In this document: positions 1-5,393 of the stretch, in pieces | Layout: every line of letters begins with the position of its first letter | Position numbering within the stretch: the first letter of the stretch is position 1 | Source of the DNA: Oscillospiraceae bacterium | GTDB taxonomy: Bacteria > Bacillota > Clostridia > Oscillospirales > Oscillospiraceae | Length of the DNA: 5,428 nt | NCBI GenBank assembly: GCA_017538775.1 | Contig: JAFYIF010000339.1 | Location: 1 to 5,428, forward strand | Direction of reading: 5' to 3' | Notes under the pieces: model-generated | What the model saw: the letters and a program-made list of their open reading frames with translations, nothing else | Databases searched by the model: none | What the model was told of the DNA's origin: nothing | Translations under genes and position numbers: made by a program

Positions 1-282
1 CGGGAGCGGCTGCTGAACAGTCGGCAGCGGAGCCTGACCGTGGCGCGGCGGGACTTCACCCGGCTGACCGCCGCCCTGGACGCCCTGAGCCCGCTGAAGG
101 TGCTCTGCCGCGGCTACGCCATCGCCGCCGCGCCGGACGGCCGGGTGCTGCGCAGCGTGGCGGACAGCGCCCCGGGCGCGGCAGTGCGCGTCACGCTCTC
201 GGACGGGGCGCTGGACTGCCGGGTGGAGGACATCGAGCGAAAGGAGACCGAGCATGGCCGAGCAGAAGGAACTGGACTTTGA
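1..282 (+). CDS. xseA: Exodeoxyribonuclease VII large subunit, C-terminal part (5' end outside window)
   Basis: This is the last 93 residues of XseA, the catalytic large subunit of exonuclease VII, which degrades single-stranded DNA to short oligonucleotides in the cytoplasm. The frame is open from base 1 to TGA at 280-282, so the start lies upstream; family members are about 400-450 residues. The diagnostic part is the conserved C-terminal block LDALSPLKVLCRGYAIA (about residues 27-43 of the fragment), followed by the small beta-rich tail DGRVLRSVADSAPGAAVRV and LSDGALDCRVEDIE. The first residues (RERLLNSRQRSL) fit the end of the long helical region that holds XseB. The catalytic domain is not in the window. 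The tail after VEDIE overlaps xseB by 29 bases, and its codons also carry the xseB ribosome binding site. Identification is firm from the conserved block and the neighbour. Confidence 0.93.
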   Translation, partial: RERLLNSRQRSLTVARRDFTRLTAALDALSPLKVLCRGYAIAAAPDGRVLRSVADSAPGAAVRVTLSDGALDCRVEDIERKETEHGRAEGTGL

Positions 283-493
283 GGCCGGACTGAAGCGGCT
301 GGAGCGCATCGTCGCGGCCCTGGAGCAGGGCAACGCCAGCCTGAGGGAGAGCATGGCCCTGTTTGAGGAGGGCGCGGCCCTGGTGCGCCGCTGCAACGAG
401 CAGCTGGACCGGGCCGAGCAGCAGGTGCTGCGGCTCCAGAAGGGGCCCGACGGCGCGCCGGTGGAACTGCCCTTCGACGGAGCGGAGCAATAA
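254..493 (+). CDS. xseB: Exodeoxyribonuclease VII small subunit
   Basis: XseB is the small helical subunit that packs in several copies along the XseA coiled-coil region and is needed for a working exonuclease VII. The 79-residue product has the normal family length. It shows the family pattern LDFEAGLKRLERIVAALEQG (residues 7-26), then SLRESMALFEEGAALVRRCNEQLDRAEQQV, two amphipathic helices forming a hairpin, with a short tail ending PVELPFDGAEQ. The ATG at 254 is preceded by AAGGAG at 241-246 with a 7-base gap, a strong ribosome binding site that sets the start. It begins inside the end of xseA, so the two subunits are probably coupled in translation. TAA at 491-493 ends the gene; a terminator follows at 578-607. 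In many Firmicutes ispA comes next, but not here. Confidence 0.95.
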   Translation: MAEQKELDFEAGLKRLERIVAALEQGNASLRESMALFEEGAALVRRCNEQLDRAEQQVLRLQKGPDGAPVELPFDGAEQ

Positions 494-496
494 GCC

Positions 497-516
497 GCGC
501 CGAAGGCGCTTGCTTG
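497..516 (+). terminator. Weak hairpin after xseB, possible first terminator
   Basis: GCGCC (497-501) pairs with GGCGC (505-509) around a GAA loop, just after the xseB stop. The following bases, TTGCTTG, are T-rich but not a clean T-run. It may slow polymerase or protect the mRNA 3' end; the better terminator is at 578-607. Support is structural only. Confidence 0.25.
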
Positions 517-577
517 CTCTTGCAGGGGATGTGCAAAAAAACCCAAAAATATTGTTGAATTTTTGTCAATAAAAAAG

Positions 578-607
578 TTCTCTCCGTATTGTGCGGGGAG
601 AATTTTT
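578..607 (+). terminator. Rho-independent terminator of the xseAB transcript
   Basis: TTCTCTCCG (578-586) pairs with CGGGGAGAA (594-602): nine base pairs including one G-U wobble, with a seven-base loop (587-593) and five T's right after the stem (603-607). An A-run at 571-576 upstream could extend the stem into the T-run and would give a T-run on the other strand, so the element could work in both directions; no minus-strand gene ends here. It closes the xseA-xseB transcript. Its loop and right arm also contain the -35 box of the next promoter. Confidence 0.75.
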
Positions 608-617
608 GCGTTATAAT
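589..617 (+). promoter_or_regulatory. Predicted sigma-A promoter of the dxs-tlyA-nadK-argR operon
   Basis: A perfect -10 box TATAAT (612-617) lies exactly 17 bases downstream of TTGTGC (589-594), which shares TTG with the -35 consensus TTGACA. There is no TG extension of the -10. Transcription would start near 622-625, about 50 bases before the chosen dxs start. An alternative upstream pair, TTGTCA (563-568) and TATTGT (587-592) with an 18-base spacer, has a better -35 but a poorer -10. The surrounding AT-rich DNA stands out from the GC-rich genes and supports a promoter here. Function is predicted, not shown. Confidence 0.7.
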
Positions 618-623
618 ACGAAT

Positions 624-644
624 ATGCATGAACGGTTTGCATGA
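624..644 (+). repeat. Short repeat around the predicted transcription start, possible operator
   Basis: TGCATGA occurs twice, at 625-631 and 638-644, starting 13 bases apart. The same stretch also reads as an inverted repeat, ATGCA (624-628) with TGCAT (638-642). It begins at the predicted transcription start, where a bound repressor could block initiation. TGAA (629-632) followed five bases later by TGCA (638-641) resembles an ArgR box, but the known boxes have a six-base gap, so the fit is imperfect. The repeat is visible directly; any regulatory role is inference. Confidence 0.35.
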
Positions 645-663
645 TTCGAGTTTGGAAACAGAG

Positions 664-669
664 AGAGGA
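664..669 (+). promoter_or_regulatory. Ribosome binding site that sets the dxs start at TTG 677
   Basis: AGAGGA sits seven bases before TTG at 677. The alternative in-frame ATG at 641 has no Shine-Dalgarno-like sequence upstream and would lie only about 17 bases from the predicted transcription start. This site therefore favours the TTG. Confidence 0.65.
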
Positions 670-676
670 TATTGCC

Positions 677-2515
677 TTGAAGCGATTGGACCGAATCCAT
701 TCCTCCGCGGATGTAAAGGCGCTGTCGGCGGACGTGCTGCCGGAGCTGTGCCAGGAGCTGCGGGAGGAAGTTCTGGCCACCGTGTCGCGCAACGGCGGAC
801 ACCTGGCCTCGTCTCTGGGAGCGGTGGAGCTGACCGTGGCGCTGCACCGGGTATACGACAGTTCCAGGGACCGACTGGTGTTCGACGTGGGACACCAGTG
901 CTATGCGCACAAACTCCTGACCGGGCGGCGGGACCGCTTTGACAGTCTGCGGCAGCTGGGCGGACTGGCGGGCTTCCCCCGGCCCAATGAGAGCCCGGAC
1001 GACGCGGCCATCGGCGGCCACGCCTCCACCAGCGTGTCCGTGGCCCTGGGCATGGCCCGGGCCAGGACCCTGCTGGGGGAGGACTACGGCGTGGTGGCCA
1101 TCATCGGCGACGGGGCCCTGACCGGCGGCGTGGCCTACGAGGGCCTGTGCGACTGCGGCAACAGCAAGGAGAACATTCTGGTGCTCCTGAACGACAACGC
1201 CATGAGCATCAGCGAGAACGTGGGCGGCATGAGCCGGCTTTTGGCAAAGGTGCGCGTCCGCTCCGACTATCTCCGCTTCAAGCGTTTCTACCGGCGCACG
1301 GTGGGGCGCTATCAGATCCTGTATCGAATGCTCCACTGGCTGAAAGAGCGGGTGAAGGACCTGTTCCTGCCGGACAACATGTTCGAGGATATGGGTTTTT
1401 ATTATCTCGGTCCGGTGGACGGCCACGACGTGAAGGGCCTGGAGCGGGTCATCACCTACGCCCGGAGCATCGGCGGCCCGGTGCTGCTCCACGTCTGCAC
1501 CCAAAAGGGCAAGGGCTACGCCCCGGCGGAGCAGGACCCTGCCCACTACCACGGCGTCGGCCCCTTTGACCTGGACCGGGGCGTGGAGACCGGACAGAAG
1601 GAGAGCTTTTCCTCCGTCTTCGGCGCGGCGCTGTGCGAGCTGGCGGAGCAGGACAATCGCATCGCGGCGGTCACCGCCGCCATGACCGACGGCACGGGCC
1701 TGGACGACTTCGCCCGGCGCTTCAAAGAACGCTTTTTCGACGTGGGCATCGCCGAGGGCCACGCCACGGCCATGTGCGCCGGGCTGGCCCAGCAGGGGAT
1801 GCGCCCGGTCTTCGCGGTCTATTCCAGCTTCCTCCAGCGGGCCTACGACATGCTGATCCACGACGTGGCCCTGAGCGGCGTCCATGTCGTGCTGGGCGTG
1901 GACCGGGCCGGGCTGGTGGGGGCCGACGGGGAGACCCATCAGGGGGCTTTCGACGTGGGCTATCTCTGCTCCGTCCCGGGTATGCGGCTCTGGGCCCCGT
2001 CCAGCTATGCCGAGCTGCGGGCCATGCTGCGCCTGGCGCTGGAGGCCCCCGGCCCCGCCGCGGTCCGCTATCCCCGGGGCGGCGAGGGGGCCTACAAAGG
2101 CGACAGCTCCGCCCTGGACACTTTGCTGCTGCGCCGCGGCGGGGACCTGACCCTGGTCAGCTATGGCATTTTGATCAACGAGGCCCTGGCCGCAGCGGAG
2201 ACCCTGGCCGGGGAGGGGATCGAGTCAGACGTGCTGAAACTCAACCGCCTGGACGCCCCGGACCTGGAGCCGGTGTGCGCTTCCGTTTCTCGGACCGGAC
2301 GGCTGCTGGTGCTGGAGGACAGCGCCCGGGTCGGCGGCATGGGCACAAGAATTCTGGCGGAGCTGGCCCGGCACAGCGTCCCGCTGCTTGCCCAGCGGCT
2401 GCTGGACCTGGGGGACGGCGTGGTGCCGCACGGCGAGGTGGCGCAGCTCCGGGCCATGCTGGGGCTGGACGCCGCCGGGGTGGTCCGGGCCGCCGGGGAG
2501 CTGGTGCGCGGATGA
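677..2515 (+). CDS. dxs: 1-deoxy-D-xylulose-5-phosphate synthase
   Basis: Dxs is the thiamine-diphosphate enzyme that joins pyruvate and glyceraldehyde 3-phosphate, releasing CO2, to make 1-deoxy-D-xylulose 5-phosphate, the entry to the MEP isoprenoid pathway and a precursor of thiamine and pyridoxal. From TTG 677 the product is 612 residues, normal for the family. In the N-terminal domain: GGHLASSLG with active-site H42, VFDVGHQCYAHK (68-79), and the cofactor/Mg motif GDGALTGG...NDNAMSI (D145 and N172 as metal ligands). Then LPDNMFEDMGFYYLGPVDGHD (231-251). In the second domain: FFDVGIAEGHA with catalytic E360, YSSFLQRAYD (Y382, R388), DRAGLVGADGETHQGAFD (D417, H421) and RYPRGG (R467), phosphate-binding residues. 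The transketolase C-terminal domain fills about 485-612. TTG is preferred to ATG 641 because AGAGGA lies seven bases upstream and MKRLDRIHSSADVKAL matches the usual family start; ATG 641 would add 12 residues. The stop overlaps the tlyA ATG (ATGA). Confidence 0.96.
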   Translation: MKRLDRIHSSADVKALSADVLPELCQELREEVLATVSRNGGHLASSLGAVELTVALHRVYDSSRDRLVFDVGHQCYAHKLLTGRRDRFDSLRQLGGLAGFPRPNESPDDAAIGGHASTSVSVALGMARARTLLGEDYGVVAIIGDGALTGGVAYEGLCDCGNSKENILVLLNDNAMSISENVGGMSRLLAKVRVRSDYLRFKRFYRRTVGRYQILYRMLHWLKERVKDLFLPDNMFEDMGFYYLGPVDGHDVKGLERVITYARSIGGPVLLHVCTQKGKGYAPAEQDPAHYHGVGPFDLDRGVETGQKESFSSVFGAALCELAEQDNRIAAVTAAMTDGTGLDDFARRFKERFFDVGIAEGHATAMCAGLAQQGMRPVFAVYSSFLQRAYDMLIHDVALSGVHVVLGVDRAGLVGADGETHQGAFDVGYLCSVPGMRLWAPSSYAELRAMLRLALEAPGPAAVRYPRGGEGAYKGDSSALDTLLLRRGGDLTLVSYGILINEALAAAETLAGEGIESDVLKLNRLDAPDLEPVCASVSRTGRLLVLEDSARVGGMGTRILAELARHSVPLLAQRLLDLGDGVVPHGEVAQLRAMLGLDAAGVVRAAGELVRG

Positions 2516-3342
2516 AAAAAGTGCGACTCGATCAGCTCCTGACCGACCGGGGCCTGGAACCCAGCCGGGAGCGGGCGCGGCTGGCCATCATGGAAGGGCG
2601 CGTCTTCGTGGACGGGCAGCGGGTGGACAAGCCCGGCGCGCCGGTCAGTCCGGAGGCGCGGCTGGAAAAGCGGGGGGAGAGCCTCCGCTGGGTCAGCCGG
2701 GGCGGCCTCAAGCTGGAAAAGGCGCTGAAAGCCTTCGAGTACGACCCCGGCGGCCTGACCTGCCTGGACTGCGGGGCCTCCACCGGCGGCTTCACCGACG
2801 TGCTGCTGCAAAGCGGGGCCAAAAAGGTCTACGCCGTGGACGTGGGTTACGGCCAGCTGGCCTGGAAGCTGCGGCAGGACGAACGGGTGGTGAATCTGGA
2901 GCGCACCAACGTGCGCTATTTGACGCGCACGCAGATCCCGGAGGACATCGACCTGGCGGTGATGGACCTGGCTTTCATCTCCATCCGCCTGGTGCTGCCC
3001 GCCGTCCACGCCCTGCTGCGGCCCGACGGGGACCTGATCTGTCTGGTCAAGCCCCAGTTCGAGGCCGGGCGGGAGAAAGTGGGCAAGAAGGGCGTGGTCC
3101 GGGACCCCGCCGTGCATCTGGAGGTACTGGAGCGGGCGCTGGAGTTTTTCCCGGAAGCGGGCTTCACGCCCCTGGCTTTGGACTTCAGCCCCATCCGGGG
3201 ACCGGAGGGGAACATCGAATATCTGGCGCGGCTGAAAAAGGGGACGCACCCGGCCCCGCCGCTGGACCCGGCTGCGGTGGTGGAGGCCTCCCACCGGGCC
3301 TTCCGACCGGGGGAGAAGGAGGAAGCGCCATGCAGCGGGTGA
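2512..3342 (+). CDS. tlyA: TlyA-family rRNA 2'-O-methyltransferase
   Basis: TlyA enzymes use S-adenosylmethionine to methylate the ribose 2'-OH of cytidine in rRNA (16S C1409 and/or 23S C1920 in characterised members), which affects sensitivity to capreomycin-type antibiotics. The 276-residue protein has an N-terminal S4 RNA-binding domain (about 4-60: RLDQLLTDRGLEPSRERARL, GRVFVDGQRV), the linker RWVSRGGLKLEKAL (59-72) and an FtsJ-like methyltransferase domain. The SAM motif is LDCGASTGGFTDVLL (85-99) with VYAVDVGYGQL after it. K67, D152 (AVMDLAFIS), K180 (LVKPQFE) and E236 (GNIEYL) match the K-D-K-E catalytic set with the spacing I recall from the mycobacterial enzyme. The start ATG overlaps the dxs stop by four bases, with only a distant GGGGAG (2495-2500), suggesting coupled translation. 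The end overlaps nadK by 13 bases. Database names such as haemolysin are historical; nothing here suggests a toxin. Whether it modifies 16S, 23S or both cannot be read from sequence. Confidence 0.94.
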   Translation: MKKVRLDQLLTDRGLEPSRERARLAIMEGRVFVDGQRVDKPGAPVSPEARLEKRGESLRWVSRGGLKLEKALKAFEYDPGGLTCLDCGASTGGFTDVLLQSGAKKVYAVDVGYGQLAWKLRQDERVVNLERTNVRYLTRTQIPEDIDLAVMDLAFISIRLVLPAVHALLRPDGDLICLVKPQFEAGREKVGKKGVVRDPAVHLEVLERALEFFPEAGFTPLALDFSPIRGPEGNIEYLARLKKGTHPAPPLDPAAVVEASHRAFRPGEKEEAPCSG

Positions 3343-4184
3343 TACTCTGTCCCAATCCCTGTAAGGACAAGGGCTACGCCGTCACCCGCCAGGTCCGGGA
3401 CCTGCTGGAGGGGGCCGGTTACGCGGTCAGCGTCAGCCCGGAGCTGCTGGACGGCGCGGAGGCGGCCTTGCCGGAGGACCTCCCCGGCTGCGAGCTGCTC
3501 CCGGCCCTGGCCGACGCGGTGCTGGTGGTGTCCCTGGGCGGGGACGGGACCATCATGCACACCGCCCGCCGTCTGCTGGGGCACGAGGTGCCCATCATCG
3601 GCGTGAACCTGGGCAACGTGGGCTTCCTGGCGGAGCTGGAGCGGGGGGAGATCCACCGCCTGGTGGACGCGGCGGGCGGCGACTACCGCCTCAGCCCCCG
3701 CATGATGCTGCGCGTCCGGGTGGAGCGCGGCGGCGAGACCGTCTATTCCGCCTACGCCCTGAACGACGTGTTCCTGCGGGGCCTCAGCCGGATGATCTCC
3801 ATGAGCGCCCGGAGCGACGGGCGAAAGATCCTGGACTTTTCCGGGGACGGGGTGGTCATCGCCTCTCCCACCGGCTCCACCGCCTATTCCATGTCCGCCG
3901 GCGGCCCCCTGGTGGAGCCCACCGCCGAGAACATCATCCTGACGCCCATCTGCCCCCACGCACTGGCCGCCCGCAGCCTGGTCTTCACCTCCGACCGGGT
4001 CATCACCGTGACCCTGGGCCAGCTCCGGGGCAAGGCCGTCCTGTCCGCCGACGGCGGCACCTTCGAGGTATTCAGCGGAGATATCCTCCGTGTGGATAAA
4101 GCGCAGTACCGTACCATGATCGCCCATGTGGGCGACAAAGCATTCTACGACATCGTATACGAAAAATTGGGGGACACGAAATGA
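3330..4184 (+). CDS. nadK: NAD kinase
   Basis: NadK phosphorylates NAD+ to NADP+ with ATP (or, in some members, polyphosphate); it sets the NADP(H) supply in the cytoplasm and works as an oligomer. The 284-residue product is of normal length. It has the signature GGDGT (70-74, with catalytic-site D72) in VLVVSLGGDGTIMHTARRL, then PIIGVNLGNVGFLAEL (88-103), the NAD-binding ALNDV (143-147, N145 D146), GDGVVIASPTGSTAYSMSAGGPLVEP (172-197) and LTPICPH (204-210), all in the usual order. The ATG at 3330 follows a near-perfect AAGGAGG (3316-3322) with a seven-base gap, located inside the end of tlyA, so this gene can also be translated independently of coupling. Its TGA overlaps the argR ATG (ATGA, 4181-4184). 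The nadK-argR pairing after tlyA is common in Clostridia. No key motif is missing. Confidence 0.96.
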   Translation: MQRVILCPNPCKDKGYAVTRQVRDLLEGAGYAVSVSPELLDGAEAALPEDLPGCELLPALADAVLVVSLGGDGTIMHTARRLLGHEVPIIGVNLGNVGFLAELERGEIHRLVDAAGGDYRLSPRMMLRVRVERGGETVYSAYALNDVFLRGLSRMISMSARSDGRKILDFSGDGVVIASPTGSTAYSMSAGGPLVEPTAENIILTPICPHALAARSLVFTSDRVITVTLGQLRGKAVLSADGGTFEVFSGDILRVDKAQYRTMIAHVGDKAFYDIVYEKLGDTK

Positions 4185-4630
4185 AATCCGAACGACAGAA
4201 AAAAATCCTGGAGATCATCAACCGCGAGAACGTGGAAACGCAGAACCAGCTCATCGAAGCCCTGGCCGCCGAGGGCATCCGCAGCACCCAGGCCACCTTG
4301 TCCCGGGACATCCGCGACATGCACCTGGTCAAGGAGATGAGCCCGGAGGGCGTCTACCGCTACACCGCCGGGAACCGGGACAGCGTGCTGGACCACGACA
4401 TCCGCCTGCGGAAGATTTTCCGCGAGAGCGTGGTGGACTACGCCGTGGCCCAGAACCTGGTGGTCATCAAAACCCTTCCCGGCCTGGCCGACGCCGCCTG
4501 CTCCACCCTGGACGGCATGAGCATCCCCGGCCTGGTGGGCACCCTGGCCGGAGACGACACCGCCTTCATCGCCATGCAGGACAACGCCAGCGCCGAGCGC
4601 TTCTGCGAGGAGATCGAGAAGCTGCTTTGA
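4181..4630 (+). CDS. argR: Arginine repressor
   Basis: ArgR senses L-arginine and, as a hexamer, binds ARG boxes to repress arginine biosynthesis and, in many Firmicutes, activate catabolism. The 149-residue product is of standard length. The N-terminal winged helix covers about 1-65, with the recognition segment STQATLSRDIRDMHLVKE (35-52). The C-terminal oligomerisation and arginine-binding domain covers about 75-149, with VVIKTLPGLADAACSTLD (94-111) and GTLAGDDTAFIAM (120-132), where D125 and D126 are the arginine-contacting pair. The ATG at 4181 overlaps the nadK stop by four bases; GGGGGA at 4169-4174, six bases upstream, is a modest ribosome binding site. It is the last gene of the operon, followed by the hairpin at 4655-4690. 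recN, its usual next neighbour in Firmicutes, is absent. Autoregulation is possible through the imperfect box-like sequences before dxs, but the sequence does not prove it. Confidence 0.95.
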   Translation: MKSERQKKILEIINRENVETQNQLIEALAAEGIRSTQATLSRDIRDMHLVKEMSPEGVYRYTAGNRDSVLDHDIRLRKIFRESVVDYAVAQNLVVIKTLPGLADAACSTLDGMSIPGLVGTLAGDDTAFIAMQDNASAERFCEEIEKLL

Positions 4631-4654
4631 TCGCCCCAGTTTGGGCAAACCATA

Positions 4655-4697
4655 TCCCCCCTCCCGGAACCCGCGTTCCGGAAGGGGGGACGGTTTT
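4655..4697 (+). terminator. Terminator hairpin closing the dxs-argR operon
   Basis: TCCCCCCT (4655-4662) pairs with AGGGGGGA (4683-4690), and CCGGAAC (4664-4670) with GTTCCGG (4675-4681). One C-A mismatch lies between the two parts, and the loop is four bases (4671-4674). Four T's follow three bases after the stem (4694-4697), a weak T-run offset by a very strong stem. It lies between convergent genes: argR ends at 4630 and the minus-strand gene stops at 4705. It may serve both, although on the minus strand no T-run follows the stem directly. A G7 run at 4698-4704 could compete for the C-run. Confidence 0.7.
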
Positions 4698-4704
4698 GGG
4701 GGGG

Positions 4705-5379
4705 TCATTCGCGTCCCACTGCGCCTGCAACACCGGCGATCTCCCGCTCCAGGTCGAAGCCGGCCTCCCGATATGTCTGATAGAACAGATCGTCGGATTC
4801 GACCGCCAGGATCAGCCACCTGCCGCCGTGCTTCATCAGAGAGATCTGATAGTGTGTCATAACGGAGGAAGGCGCGTCGCTGTCGCTGTATTGAAAATCC
4901 AGTCTTTCATACAGGTCCAGGATTGCAAGCTCGTTTTCCGCAGCAAAGCTCATGACCTGATAGGACGGAGAAAAGAATTGATATGTGACCCCTTCCGATT
5001 GATGCAGATACGCATGGTACGCGACGCAATCCCGGAACAGGGACAGGTTGTCCAGAAACGGCGCAAGCTGAGCGGTATGGAGCCTGGTTTCCGGGTAAAG
5101 AAGCTCCGTCTGCGCAGATCGAAAACCGGGATATGCTTCGAGCAGTCGCGCCAGCTCGTCGCGCTGCGCGGCGGGGACGGACGCGACCGTATCCTGCACC
5201 AGGTCCGATGCCTGACAGAGATAGCGCGCCGCAGCGGCTTCTTCCAGATAGGAGGTCACCAGATTGGCCGCTTCGCGCTTCGCCGAGGGCGACAGGGCGG
5301 GATAAACCGCATGGATGAGTCCGGCCAACAGGACGATGGCGGACAGAATGAGAGCGGATGATAGAAGCTTCTTTTTCAT
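4705..5379 (-). CDS. Unknown membrane-anchored or secreted protein with NTF2-like C-terminal region
   Basis: I do not recognise this 224-residue protein as a named gene. Residues 1-24 (MKKKLLSS, then a hydrophobic stretch ending LLAGLIHA) form a signal peptide or single membrane anchor; there is no lipobox cysteine, and cleavage after IHA is possible but not clear. Residues about 33-125 are probably helical (SAKREAANLVTSYLEEAAAARYL). Residues about 130-203 look like a beta-rich NTF2-like fold ending HYQISLMKHGGRWLILAVESDD (177-198). That ending resembles the region ahead of the amidase domain in some clostridial amidase-like proteins. No amidase domain follows, so it could be a stand-alone or shortened relative; this is a hunch from pattern. 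Two cysteines (C55, C118) are present. ATG 5379 is chosen over the in-frame GTG at 5388 because AGAAGGTGA fits it. The gene converges on argR and its DNA is less GC-rich than the operon's. Confidence 0.75.
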   Translation of the reverse strand: MKKKLLSSALILSAIVLLAGLIHAVYPALSPSAKREAANLVTSYLEEAAAARYLCQASDLVQDTVASVPAAQRDELARLLEAYPGFRSAQTELLYPETRLHTAQLAPFLDNLSLFRDCVAYHAYLHQSEGVTYQFFSPSYQVMSFAAENELAILDLYERLDFQYSDSDAPSSVMTHYQISLMKHGGRWLILAVESDDLFYQTYREAGFDLEREIAGVAGAVGRE

Positions 5380-5384
5380 CGTTG

Positions 5385-5393
5385 TCACCTTCT
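5385..5393 (-). promoter_or_regulatory. Ribosome binding site setting the start of the minus-strand gene
   Basis: AGAAGGTGA on the minus strand lies five bases before ATG at 5379-5377 and matches the anti-Shine-Dalgarno complement well. The upstream GTG (5388-5386) falls inside this site and cannot be the start served by it. No convincing promoter is visible in the remaining 35 bases to the window edge. Confidence 0.65.

Noticed and set aside
544..569. Minus-strand promoter: perfect TTGACA (569-564)
   Set aside because: No acceptable -10 box lies 16-18 bases downstream on that strand, and no minus-strand gene would be served.
611..1939. 442-residue open frame on the minus strand opposite dxs
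   Set aside because: It lies wholly opposite the firmly identified dxs. Its His/Gln/Val-rich, Pro- and Gly-heavy composition is typical of the antisense of GC-rich codons, and it shows no family motif.
1633..2511. Open frame upstream of and in frame with tlyA, inside dxs
   Set aside because: The upstream part is Gly/Arg/Pro-rich frame-shifted dxs. The TlyA S4 domain begins right at ATG 2512, so this is only an absence of stop codons in GC-rich DNA.
2512..3342. Haemolysin annotation for tlyA
   Set aside because: The S4 plus FtsJ-like methyltransferase architecture, SAM motif and K-D-K-E residues point to an rRNA methyltransferase; no signal peptide or pore-forming feature is visible.
4076..4090. 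Small hairpin CGGAG/CTCCG near the end of nadK
   Set aside because: A five-pair stem in GC-rich coding sequence is expected by chance, and no T-run follows it.
2161..4127. Two overlapping minus-strand open frames of 377 and 403 residues opposite tlyA and nadK
   Set aside because: They are antisense shadows of well-supported genes in GC-rich DNA, with low-complexity composition and no recognisable domain or credible ribosome binding site.
4132..4161. Internal promoter before argR (GCGACA, 18 bases, TATACG)
   Set aside because: Only four of six matches in each box and it lies inside nadK coding sequence. The local AT-rich stretch makes such matches likely by chance.
4126..5361. 411-residue plus-strand open frame running across argR, the terminator and the minus-strand gene
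   Set aside because: It crosses a strong terminator, reads argR in the wrong frame and is antisense to a gene with a good ribosome binding site and signal-like N-terminus.
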